Source of the DNA: a virus
Virus record (IMG/VR): IMGVR_UViG_3300009151_009564
Coordinates: 1 to 64,000 of that record
Reading direction: 5' to 3' (one strand)
DNA length: 64,000 bases
The notes under the pieces are model-generated. The model was not told the origin of the DNA, did no database searches, and saw nothing but the letters and a program-made list of their open reading frames with translations. This document shows, piece after piece, positions 35,101 to 43,005 of this stretch. Position 1 is the stretch's first letter; every line of letters begins with the position of its first letter. Made by a program: the position numbers and the translations under genes.

Positions 35101-38100
35101 GTAGAGAATGCTCTTGTTGGTGGTGATGGTTTAGTTTACTGGTATGGTGGTAAATTTAACAAAGGTGAGTTTACTAGTAATGGTACGTCATCTACTAACC
35201 AGTCTATTTGGTATAATGGTGATTTCAATGGTGGTAAGTTTACCAACTTAGCTAGATGGAAAGGTGGTAACTTCTTTAATGGTAAGTTCTTATCATATTA
35301 TGGATATAATAATGTATCTCCTACTAACTTTTCTACATATTCAACTGATTATGGATGGGAAGGTGGTAGTTTCTATGGTGGGGTATTTGGTAATGCTAAT
35401 ACGGGTACTAACTCTGTTTGGTATTCTGGTGACTTTAATGGTGGTATATTCCAAGGAAGATTTTGGAATACCGGATTATTCTACAATGGTACATTCTTAG
35501 GTAGTGGTAGAGTTAGTGCGACTCCTTCTTCAGTATCATCTATAGGTGAGTTTGATTTTGCTAACTCATTTACATCATCGTATTATGGTTTATGGAACTC
35601 CGGATATGTTTCTGATAAAAAGTATGAGGTTAAGACTAAAGAAAGAGTGTTTACTCAGTTGGTAAGAAAGGTAGATGAGAAGAAGATAAATATAAGTGTA
35701 AATATGTCAAATGTCTTATGGATGGATGGTATGTTTAATCACAACTTTGGTAATATACAAGATTCATTATTCATAGGTGGTACTTTTTCTAATGGTCAGT
35801 TTACTCGTGGGGTATTTAATCCTTATATAGATCAAAACTTTACTGGTTCATTCTCTAGATCTTCGTTTAATACACAATCTTGTGTATGGACTGGTGGTAT
35901 ATTTGCTTCAGGTTCGTTCTATTATTCAGAGTGGCAAAATGGTATATTCCAAGATGGATATATGTCTGGTGCTATTTGGGATAATGGTCTTTGGAATTAT
36001 GGATCTGCTGATAATATTTACTGGAAAGGGGGTCGTTGGAGAAATGGTAACTGGAATGGATCTCCTTATGATTCAACATTAATATCGACATATTCTACTC
36101 CTAATATAATGAAGAGTGGTAGGGAAAAAGATTTGATATTGAATATATCAAATGCCTTAGGTACATCGTCAATACATATAATAAATGTATTTAGTGCTTC
36201 AGTGACTCCTATACAGATTTTATCTGATATACCAGTGGGTTCATTGGGTAGTACAGGAAGCTGGACTTATTCACATGAAACTTATTATGGAGTATTATAT
36301 TATAGTGGGTTTGCGGGGACTCCACACTATGATTACCTTGCTTGTTCAGATTGGAGAATTGGTTCTACATTTAGTTATATTACCGCAACAACGTCAACAT
36401 CTATATCAACTGGTGTTGTGACAGATTCAAATGCTTATACTAAAGGGGGTACTATGTCAGCATCGAGTGGATCATCTTCATATGACTCCACTAATAGGTA
36501 TTATGGTTATAATATAAATGCGACTGCATCGGCAAATACACCACCAAGTAGTAAGTTATATGCTGTAAAAAGTTCTGGAGGACCCACTACTAGTGTGTTT
36601 GTCGATACCGCAACAACTTATACTGTTAAATTACAGGTTACGGTTGAGTTAACGCCAACAGTTTCTATTGAAGTTGGGTATGGTGGTAGTGTACAAACAT
36701 TTACATTATCGTCAGACCATTGGGGTTGGACAACTAATACTACTGGTTATTCATATCTTGGTGTACCATATACCATAACCAACCACTACGATTATTATTA
36801 TCCAAAGTTATATAACTTAACATTCACTATTAACACAACAGACGCTTCTCTTGCGTCTCCGGGTGGTCAACAATTTTATATTAAGAAGACATCCAATGGT
36901 ATAATGAGGTTATTAAGGGGAGAGATTACCGAAAGGTTAACTGAGTATCATGATACTTATAATAATACATTATATAATGGTATAGTTGGATCTACAGTAT
37001 CTCTACCAAATGATAATCATTTGGCTTTGACCGCAGGTGCGTCTGATGGTAATGTCGTAAGTATTGCTTATGGTAATGGTGTTTTCCAATCTGGAATTTG
37101 GGAGAATGGTGTTTGGAATAATGGATATAGGGCTTCTGATTGGTTTGGAACAAGTGATACATTAATATTTAGTGATGTTAATCAAAGTATGACATATCAA
37201 ACGGACACGTCAACTGCTTGGAAAAAGAACTGGATCATAACCTTAGTTTCGTTAGGTTCTATGAATAGTTTATCCATAGGTGATAAAGTATCCATCGGAA
37301 ATATTGTTGGTATTAATATAAATGGTAGTAGAGTTCTTATAAAAGATTACTATACAATAGTAGATATTAATAACACAGTTTCAACTGATTGGCCTAATGG
37401 TTACCTTAAAGTAAGTTTAACTACAAACTTCCCATTAAGACAAATTGTTAAAGACTCATCATATCACCTTATATATGTAACTAAAAATGTTTGGTTGTCT
37501 GGAGCGTTCTTGAATGGTTATTTTAGAGGAGTATGGAATACTGGATTATTCCAAGGTTATCCAAACATAACAGAGATGCAGGACACTCACTGGATTGATG
37601 GTAAGTTTAATGGAGGTCATTACATTTCAAATAATGTACCAGCTAGTCTTACATTACCTTCATATAATACTGGTGTAATACAAAACTTTACATTTATAGA
37701 TAGAAATATAGCTGATCCTTATAACTTCTTATACGAATCTTGGATTGATGTAAATTATACAGCTGATTCACAATCTAATTTGTATCAAGATACTATCTAT
37801 TGGGAGCAAGGTACTGGTTATTATTCTATTAATGGTGTTAGTAGTAAACCAAATCTTAATGGTTTAATTACATACGATGTTTTATCTAGCTTATCAACGT
37901 TTAGGAATGGATATGATACTAGTAGTAAGGATTATAGTTTAGGTGTCAAGTGGACAAAGTATGATAATTATTTACCAGAAGGAAGCTTTAATAACCTCTT
38001 TAGTAAAAGTATACATTCACTTGGTTTAGATAACTTCTATAACGACGGATGGGATATACAATCGTGGGCACAAGGGTCGACTGGGGTTTCAGTTTTAGAT

Positions 38101-38886
38101 CTTGGTATTTATGGGTCTTGGAGTTTATATCCAGAAGATTTTGTCCTAGAGAATACAGATAATACTTTAAAATATATATCAAGTACACATGCGGAGGTAT
38201 ATAGCACCGGTGGGGCGACTGCTTGGCCATCTTCTGCAATACAGACTTATACAATATTGAAAAATTCAAATACTACCAATATACCAGTTAAAAGGTATTC
38301 TATGATGGAGTATAATTTGATAAGTTTCAAAGGATTTACCGGACCGGATCCTGTTCCGGGTGGATATAATCACGCTAGGAGTGTACATAATAGTCCTTCT
38401 TTCTATCCACCTGCTATTAACACACTTTCATTCCCAGCTACTTGGTCTATAAGTCAGTTAATTGCTAATCCAGTGTATAGTTCAGATCCTATAAAGAGAG
38501 AGTATTTTTATAACAAACACTCTTTATCAATGATGTTTGTCGGTGGTGGTATAGCAACATCACCAGCTGATTATTATCCACTTACAATTCAGATGGATAA
38601 CTTATCATTCTATGAAGTAGATATGATTCCATTCTTCCAATATTTTGTTGCTTATGATGAGTATGCGAATACTTCATTAGCTATTGATATGGCTATTAAA
38701 ACACCATACTCAGCAGTTGCTCCACATATTGATTATGGTAGTGGAGCATTTAGTTTCATTGGTACAGTAGATATTGTTATTGATTCCTCTGGGGTTGTAT
38801 CAAGTGGAGCAGGTTCAGTTGGTGGTTCAACTTTAGGGACAACAACAACCACATGGACTACATATTTATCAGCTCCTACTTTTTGA
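32176..38886 (+). CDS. Giant repeat-rich virion protein (probable tail fibre/adhesin), 2236 aa
   Basis: Dominated by many short repeats of the form W-x-[NG]-G-x-[FW]-x-[NS]-G-x-[FLW], for example WLNGTFNSGKF, WYNGDFNGGKF, WQNGIFQDGYM, WKGGRWRNGNW. They begin near residue 295, are dense at about 850-1300 and return at about 1635-1815. The pattern suggests a repetitive beta-hairpin or beta-solenoid shaft built from stacked NG turns. Between them are non-repetitive domains (about 440-820, 1310-1630, 1850-2236) that may be receptor-binding heads. No signal peptide or membrane segment. Ends with TGA TAA in tandem and overlaps the convergent DnaJ-like gene by 11 bases. Confidence 0.8.
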   Translation: MASTLFSKPIVSKIPTSTLTKNTTYLKSIANKQSKFYSSKILNYVEPVNIGSFVKTAFWSEINTNFNYGDTVFIINGNYDSDSLISVDKYAPNTTGYKVLGVDGCKIILDIDYTGVLPFQDTDVEQYIKVNHISSQRQFDYINSILTPINVTPFSGMYSKFFGNVPYGSLTASLYTNDIIFSSGTFSGNTSYSGIGVGFFVRDDSSTNTWVNITSQFLDNRLGGVNPDYTNDGRIYIVGEDFTYNGTDYKQRLVYEDVNNKWIIDTVYKQPIISKLNFRYGTFKGTHNDGVFGSENKVATWNNATWNSGILTNATWKSGSMNSKSNTGDRSYYSHLKNGKPVQTSDVSNNNGYGYNFIIDSDVQGGTFLNGLFDNCNIGLSSTFSALDSYFGITQSPSVSIKKGQYTLCNITDSSLLNGLFTNTDINNTNIVNSKIVNSQLNKSTVDTSDYNSDSGIQVIGADIWSYDSNPGISGISPDISTTIRGILKLYISAKDLFKLIPGDSFYITKLNKDYVLSSLTNDQKVYLPIETRYTLDTYFDSSLSSKTITVSLKTKMDNIWKTYVTGTTTTVNTLVSNSQVYDSIDIDCSDFGYYYSTSGNPVYKSSILGPINLSDVNNLFSNTYLYDSDFKDGIFNNSNWISGNNLNYQQNQIKNLTSDVLDISLYTSLDSFIVKLNYDPMNSAYSIPSFDTINGEYVWLNNITYVNGTFSVSLDGRYKVNGLDSHLPPFIAPYWVSLRLFPQDTTMSALGVTSSAGSYKVIGAENNTYASIDKFIIKNSTISSGLFKKTGIVNSIVSSNEFDNTDTNLVISNNNILRFINIIFSTNKNTINDGVIYKSHVINTTWNNGVLFNSIWNGPLFSNGVVKSSYWLNGTFNSGKFYDSGLTSSIVLDYDSVSRYQAWLNGTFSIGEFYNSVWLNGTFNNGRLYKSTWYGGIWNNGVLGSNNLSLSDTTFGTLAPLPYSATVSYWNNGIVENALVGGDGLVYWYGGKFNKGEFTSNGTSSTNQSIWYNGDFNGGKFTNLARWKGGNFFNGKFLSYYGYNNVSPTNFSTYSTDYGWEGGSFYGGVFGNANTGTNSVWYSGDFNGGIFQGRFWNTGLFYNGTFLGSGRVSATPSSVSSIGEFDFANSFTSSYYGLWNSGYVSDKKYEVKTKERVFTQLVRKVDEKKINISVNMSNVLWMDGMFNHNFGNIQDSLFIGGTFSNGQFTRGVFNPYIDQNFTGSFSRSSFNTQSCVWTGGIFASGSFYYSEWQNGIFQDGYMSGAIWDNGLWNYGSADNIYWKGGRWRNGNWNGSPYDSTLISTYSTPNIMKSGREKDLILNISNALGTSSIHIINVFSASVTPIQILSDIPVGSLGSTGSWTYSHETYYGVLYYSGFAGTPHYDYLACSDWRIGSTFSYITATTSTSISTGVVTDSNAYTKGGTMSASSGSSSYDSTNRYYGYNINATASANTPPSSKLYAVKSSGGPTTSVFVDTATTYTVKLQVTVELTPTVSIEVGYGGSVQTFTLSSDHWGWTTNTTGYSYLGVPYTITNHYDYYYPKLYNLTFTINTTDASLASPGGQQFYIKKTSNGIMRLLRGEITERLTEYHDTYNNTLYNGIVGSTVSLPNDNHLALTAGASDGNVVSIAYGNGVFQSGIWENGVWNNGYRASDWFGTSDTLIFSDVNQSMTYQTDTSTAWKKNWIITLVSLGSMNSLSIGDKVSIGNIVGININGSRVLIKDYYTIVDINNTVSTDWPNGYLKVSLTTNFPLRQIVKDSSYHLIYVTKNVWLSGAFLNGYFRGVWNTGLFQGYPNITEMQDTHWIDGKFNGGHYISNNVPASLTLPSYNTGVIQNFTFIDRNIADPYNFLYESWIDVNYTADSQSNLYQDTIYWEQGTGYYSINGVSSKPNLNGLITYDVLSSLSTFRNGYDTSSKDYSLGVKWTKYDNYLPEGSFNNLFSKSIHSLGLDNFYNDGWDIQSWAQGSTGVSVLDLGIYGSWSLYPEDFVLENTDNTLKYISSTHAEVYSTGGATAWPSSAIQTYTILKNSNTTNIPVKRYSMMEYNLISFKGFTGPDPVPGGYNHARSVHNSPSFYPPAINTLSFPATWSISQLIANPVYSSDPIKREYFYNKHSLSMMFVGGGIATSPADYYPLTIQMDNLSFYEVDMIPFFQYFVAYDEYANTSLAIDMAIKTPYSAVAPHIDYGSGAFSFIGTVDIVIDSSGVVSSGAGSVGGSTLGTTTTTWTTYLSAPTF

Positions 38887-39592
38887 TAACCCATAAGTGA
38901 CCAACTTTTCCATGTTCATCCACAGAAAAGTGTCCCATATATTCAACTTGAAAAGCTTTCTCACCGTCCGGTATTTTTATACCGGACAATTTTTGCTTAC
39001 CTAAAATCCTTTTTTGACCTTTACAAGACTTACAATCAGTCCATCCCACTTGTCCTTTACCACCACAGAAGTAACACGGGTCACCATTCCAGTTCTTTCC
39101 GGAACCTTCACAGAAATCACATCCGTCAGATCCATCAAAGTATCTAACATTGCCTTCAGTATCCCTAATTTCTATCTTAGAAGTTATATCCCTACCATCA
39201 CCACCACAAGTTTTACAGATAACCCATCTTTCATATTCAACAGAACCGTCAAATTTTTCATCAACATAGTGTAGAATGTTTAACTGATTCTTATCAATCC
39301 AAGATTTTAGTTTTTCTTCATCCCAAGTCTTGGCGTTATTATTAAACTCATAGTTTAATATTTCTGATGATTCATCATAGTTAGAACCCCATCTACTTCT
39401 TCTATCATATTCCTGTTTTTTATCAGATGTTAAGATATCATATGCTTCTGTTATTTCACCAAATAGGATAGGATCTCCACCTTTATCTGGGTGGAGGGTA
39501 AATGATAGCTTATAGTATGATTTCTTAATCTCCCTTTCGGTAGAAGTATGACTTACACCTAGAGTAAGATAGTAGTTCTTATTAAAGTCCAT
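38876..39592 (-). CDS. DnaJ-like co-chaperone, C-terminally short, 238 aa
   Basis: J domain with HPD (34-36) in LSFTLHPDKGGDP stimulates Hsp70 ATPase. A four-motif zinc region follows at about 130-205: CKTCGGDG, CDFCEGSG, CYFCGGKG, CKSCKGQK. The two client-binding beta domains of full DnaJ are reduced to about 35 residues, so it probably recruits host DnaK to a specific phage target. Overlaps the preceding 101-aa gene by 11 bases on the same strand and the tail fibre gene in convergence. Confidence 0.92.
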   Translation of the reverse strand: MDFNKNYYLTLGVSHTSTEREIKKSYYKLSFTLHPDKGGDPILFGEITEAYDILTSDKKQEYDRRSRWGSNYDESSEILNYEFNNNAKTWDEEKLKSWIDKNQLNILHYVDEKFDGSVEYERWVICKTCGGDGRDITSKIEIRDTEGNVRYFDGSDGCDFCEGSGKNWNGDPCYFCGGKGQVGWTDCKSCKGQKRILGKQKLSGIKIPDGEKAFQVEYMGHFSVDEHGKVGHLWVIKK

Positions 39593-39887
39593 TATTGATT
39601 TGATTTATTTTATAATCTCTTATATTGTCTTTGCCTATTATAAGTTTATCTTCATGGTATTCTTTACCATCTTTGGTGGTATAATACCAACCTTCTGGCT
39701 TAATATCATGGTGTGTAAATGTCATAGTTTCTCCTTCCATATCCATATCAGGTATATCGTCAAAATTATAAGTAAAACTTACATTATAAGTAGCAACCCC
39801 ATAAGAATCTTGAATAGTATTTTCCTCTCCTGTTTCTTTTATTATGATTTTATCACCCGTAGATCCGTGATTTCTATTTAAGTTCAT
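39582..39887 (-). CDS. Hypothetical protein, 101 aa
   Basis: Unrecognised. Acidic, beta-rich, with a middle region YNVSFTYNFDDIPDMDMEGE. Its stop lies inside the DnaJ-like gene start (11-base overlap), so the two are translationally coupled; it could be a partner of that co-chaperone. Confidence 0.6.
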   Translation of the reverse strand: MNLNRNHGSTGDKIIIKETGEENTIQDSYGVATYNVSFTYNFDDIPDMDMEGETMTFTHHDIKPEGWYYTTKDGKEYHEDKLIIGKDNIRDYKINQINNGL

Positions 39888-39950
39888 ATATTTAATAGTT
39901 TTTTAATAGTAATATCTCTTTCTAATGATGATATACCGGGACGTTTGTAT

Positions 39951-40208
39951 TCATTTATTAGTATTGGTTTCACAGTGTTCGTGTTTACATTTTTTGTGAC
40001 GGCATTTATAGGATGCAAAAATTGCGGGTAATAAACAACAAAATATATGGAATTTAAATCCATATAGTATCATAAGGCCTAACCATCCCCATTTGAGATT
40101 GTTAAGATCTATATGAAATATATTCTCTAATAACCTTTCTATACCTTCCATTACTATAAAAGAAAGTATGAATATGATTATAAACTTAATAATCGATTTT
40201 CTTTTCAT
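39951..40208 (-). CDS. Small membrane protein with Cys/His-rich tail, 85 aa
   Basis: Two hydrophobic segments (about 7-23, IIKFIIIFILSFIVMEG, and about 42-64, LGLMILYGFKFHIFCCLLP) followed by a tail with CRHKKCKHEHC, which could bind metal. Inner-membrane location likely. Overlaps the upstream 73-aa gene by 23 bases. Function unknown; lysis control or host envelope modification are possibilities without direct support. Confidence 0.62.
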   Translation of the reverse strand: MKRKSIIKFIIIFILSFIVMEGIERLLENIFHIDLNNLKWGWLGLMILYGFKFHIFCCLLPAIFASYKCRHKKCKHEHCETNTNK

Positions 40209-40407
40209 CTAAAATAAAATTTATTAAACTATCTCTTGAATCGATTAAATCAAGTAAATGATTCACTGGTTCTAGAAAAGTTTGTTTTGTTTCAGTATCT
40301 TGTATGATATAGTGTGAAGGAGTAACCTGTTCAACTACTTTGAACTTTTTACCACTTATATGAGTATGTACTACCCAATCACCTATATTAAAAGATTTAG
40401 TTTTCAT
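40186..40407 (-). CDS. Small hypothetical protein, 73 aa
   Basis: Begins MKTKSFNIGDWVVHTHISGK, a pattern of small SH3-like barrels (as in KOW or CarD-type folds: GDWVVH). Could bind nucleic acid or protein; no exact family. Its ATG lies within the last codons of the upstream UVR-like gene. Confidence 0.6.
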   Translation of the reverse strand: MKTKSFNIGDWVVHTHISGKKFKVVEQVTPSHYIIQDTETKQTFLEPVNHLLDLIDSRDSLINFILDEKKIDY

Positions 40408-40642
40408 CTATAATAGTATTTATCTTTTCGTCACGCCTACGCTTGATACAATAATCTTTAAGATTCTCACTATATTGCCAATCTACATCTATATCAGGAT
40501 AAATTCTTATTATTTCTATCTCTTTTTCTCTGAGTTTAGCAGCTTCTTTATACCTCTGACTTTTAACTGATTCACGTTTTTTCAACTTTAGAAAAAGATA
40601 GTACTCAATAGTTTCTAAAGGTATTTTATCCAAATTATTCAC
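40397..40642 (-). CDS. Small UVR-motif-like protein, 81 aa, GTG start
   Basis: Start codon is GTG at 40642, inside the end of the upstream gene. Contains a UVR-like helix pair (SQRYKEAAKLREKEIEII). The C-terminus RRRDEKINTIIDEN carries the recurrent RDEKInxIL-type peptide found on several small proteins in this window. Paralog-like to the next upstream gene, which ends RERQINTIISE. Confidence 0.68.
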   Translation of the reverse strand: MNNLDKIPLETIEYYLFLKLKKRESVKSQRYKEAAKLREKEIEIIRIYPDIDVDWQYSENLKDYCIKRRRDEKINTIIDEN

Positions 40643-40973
40643 TTATAATAGTATTTATTTGACGTTCCCGAATAGTTTCTAATAGATCTTTCATTTCATG
40701 AAGTCTTAAATTAATTGGTAGTCCATTTTTCTCATAGATCATTTTTTCTTTATCACGTAACTCTGCAGCTTTTTGAAACTGCATTTCTTTAACACATTTA
40801 TTCTTTTCCAAATAAATATCACGAATTTCCTGTAAAGTAGTAATAGGTACTTTACACAACATATCTAGTATGTCTTCTTCATTCATCTTAGAAGAATCTT
40901 CTAAAAGATTTGGTGGAGAAATAGTGAGTGAATATGTAAGACCTGAGATATTTATAGTTGTTGTTTTACTCAT
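40635..40973 (-). CDS. UVR-motif-like protein, 112 aa
   Basis: N-terminal beta segment (TTTINISGLTYSLTISPP), helical middle, then a UVR-like motif EMQFQKAAELRDKEKMIYEK at about 63-82. Ends RERQINTIISE, matching the C-terminus of the downstream paralog. The two probably arose by duplication. Function unknown; UVR motifs usually mediate protein contacts. Confidence 0.68.
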   Translation of the reverse strand: MSKTTTINISGLTYSLTISPPNLLEDSSKMNEEDILDMLCKVPITTLQEIRDIYLEKNKCVKEMQFQKAAELRDKEKMIYEKNGLPINLRLHEMKDLLETIRERQINTIISE

Positions 40974-41025
40974 ATAATAATCTATTTAATTTAATTTAGA
41001 CTTATAAATTTATCTATTATTTCCA

Positions 41026-43005
41026 TTATTGAAAAAGTGTTTCTAATCTTAAATCTCTACCTTCAGTAGTTACATATTCATTGATAGTAGTGAATACTTC
41101 TTTGTTAATATTCAATATTCTATCAAATAACTCCTGATTTAAAATAGCGTGATGTACTACAAATATATTAATATTATAATCATTAGCAAAAGATTTTAAC
41201 AAATTAAGTATATCTTCACATCCCTCAATATCTATGGAAGAAAAAATCTCATCCAAGAAGAGTATATTAATATGTTTCTTTGTCCTTATTAATTTTAGGT
41301 ATGCAATGAGTATAGATATGTTTATTTTCTTTGTTTCTCCGCAACTTAATGTATCATGATCCACTATATTTCCAAAGTTCTTAATCTGAGCCGTAAATGT
41401 TTCATCCAATTCCACTTGAAATGGTAACCTCATTTTCTTAATATTCTCACTAATAAAGAAGTTAATAGGTTTAATAATACCAGATATAATACTACGTTTA
41501 ACACCATCTTCTCCAAAGACTTTAGTTAACTCTTTATAATAAACTTCTTTTTCCTTACAAACAGTTGAATAATCAATACTAATAGACTTCTTTTCACTTA
41601 GTTCTTTAATGGTATCTTCAAACTCAGACATATCAACTGACTTACCCGATTCTCTATCTTTTTGAGTTTGTAACTTCTCAAGTTGGGATTTATAACTCTT
41701 TAATAAGTAAGTAATATCATTAAAAGCTTTATTAGTCTTATCAGACATTTCTTGAAGCTTTGCTTGTTTCTCTCTAATAGATTTAATAGTAGTCTCTATT
41801 TCGGTTCTAATACCTTCTAATGACTTCTTTTTTTCCAATAAGACATCTTTTAGATTATGAAAGTGATCGTTGTCAAAATCAGTGCCACAAGTAGGACATT
41901 TACCAGAATCATAAAGATCAATATCTTTTTGAGCAGACTTAATCTCACCATTTATAGTAATAAACTGTTCTCTTTCCTTATCCATTTCAGATTTAAGTTC
42001 AGATTCCTTTTGTTTTATCTTTTCAACTCTTTCCTTCAAAGCTTGATATTCATCTTTCTTAGACTCCATATCCGTCTTAATTTGATCGATCTCGGATTGG
42101 ATATTTAACTTTTCTTTTTCAAGAGCTTTTTCGATAGACCTTCTTATAGATTCAATAGAGTCATCTAATGTAGATATTTCTGAATCGTATTTAGTCATTT
42201 GTATCTTATTAGCTTTAGCTAAGTCTTTTAGTATCTGGTTTAAGATATTAATAACTTCAAGATTAAATAACTTATCTAATAACAGTTGTTTCTCCTCATT
42301 AGATAAGCTAATAAAGTTTTTGAAGTCATTAATAGACATAGATATAAAAGATTTGAAGGTTTCAATATCCATTCCAATATAGTTTTCAATCTTTTCATCT
42401 ATATTAGCTTTACCCGCCCTATCATTTTCAATTCCGTTTTCGATTAACTTGAGTGTACTTGGATTAATACCACGCACAACTTCCACCTCACTTCCATTGG
42501 ATTTGAATTTGATTTTATTTTGTAACTCGTTATTAATACGATTAGGTAGAGTAGATAGAGTAGCCCACTTTTTCTTCTTCATTGACTTTACGCGCCCGTA
42601 AAGTACATACTCAAAACTTTCAATAAAAGATGAGTTATGACTTACTATACCATTAGAATAATATTCTTCTCCATCCACTTCTATATCCCATAGATCCTCT
42701 ATGTTCGGGTCATGATTTATAGAATTTAATTTTTGATATCCATCTTTTGTTAAAATTTTGTCACCTATATTTAAATCTTCCAAAAAAGTCCAACTATTGT
42801 TTCTAATTACTCTATGTGTTGGTGATCCAGTTATTTCAAATTTTTCTGTTTTAATATTTATCTTACATGAATTCGGAGATGTTATTCCGATATTTTTAAT
42901 CGACTTATATCCATTTTTTGTATCTACTTCAACATTATATTTTTTTAAAATACTAAATTTAGATTGTAAGTTATTTAACTCATTAAGTGATATTTTCAAT
43001 TTCAT
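41026..43005 (-). CDS. C-intein fused to C-terminal part of gp46/SbcC-like recombination ATPase
   Basis: Residues 1-124 are the C-terminal part of an intein: block B GSPTHRVI, then FLEDLNIGDKIL, block F DLWDIEVDGEEYYSNGI, block G VSHN; the first extein residue is S125. Residues 125-659 are an SMC-type ATPase: SSFIESFEYVLYG completes the Walker A begun in the gene at 44511-44804; long coiled coils surround a Rad50-type zinc hook CPTC (in GKCPTCGTDF); signature LSCGETKKINISI; Walker B ILFLDEIFSSID. Joined exteins give about 576 aa, close to T4 gp46 (560 aa), the DNA-end-processing partner of gp47. Function requires protein trans-splicing with the N-half. Confidence 0.9.
   Translation of the reverse strand: MKLKISLNELNNLQSKFSILKKYNVEVDTKNGYKSIKNIGITSPNSCKINIKTEKFEITGSPTHRVIRNNSWTFLEDLNIGDKILTKDGYQKLNSINHDPNIEDLWDIEVDGEEYYSNGIVSHNSSFIESFEYVLYGRVKSMKKKKWATLSTLPNRINNELQNKIKFKSNGSEVEVVRGINPSTLKLIENGIENDRAGKANIDEKIENYIGMDIETFKSFISMSINDFKNFISLSNEEKQLLLDKLFNLEVINILNQILKDLAKANKIQMTKYDSEISTLDDSIESIRRSIEKALEKEKLNIQSEIDQIKTDMESKKDEYQALKERVEKIKQKESELKSEMDKEREQFITINGEIKSAQKDIDLYDSGKCPTCGTDFDNDHFHNLKDVLLEKKKSLEGIRTEIETTIKSIREKQAKLQEMSDKTNKAFNDITYLLKSYKSQLEKLQTQKDRESGKSVDMSEFEDTIKELSEKKSISIDYSTVCKEKEVYYKELTKVFGEDGVKRSIISGIIKPINFFISENIKKMRLPFQVELDETFTAQIKNFGNIVDHDTLSCGETKKINISILIAYLKLIRTKKHINILFLDEIFSSIDIEGCEDILNLLKSFANDYNINIFVVHHAILNQELFDRILNINKEVFTTINEYVTTEGRDLRLETLFQ

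Noticed and set aside
35264-36082. Extra plus-strand frames inside the 2236-aa gene (35264-35500 and 35882-36082)
   Set aside because: They are low-complexity shadows of the repetitive coding sequence in another frame, with no signals of their own.
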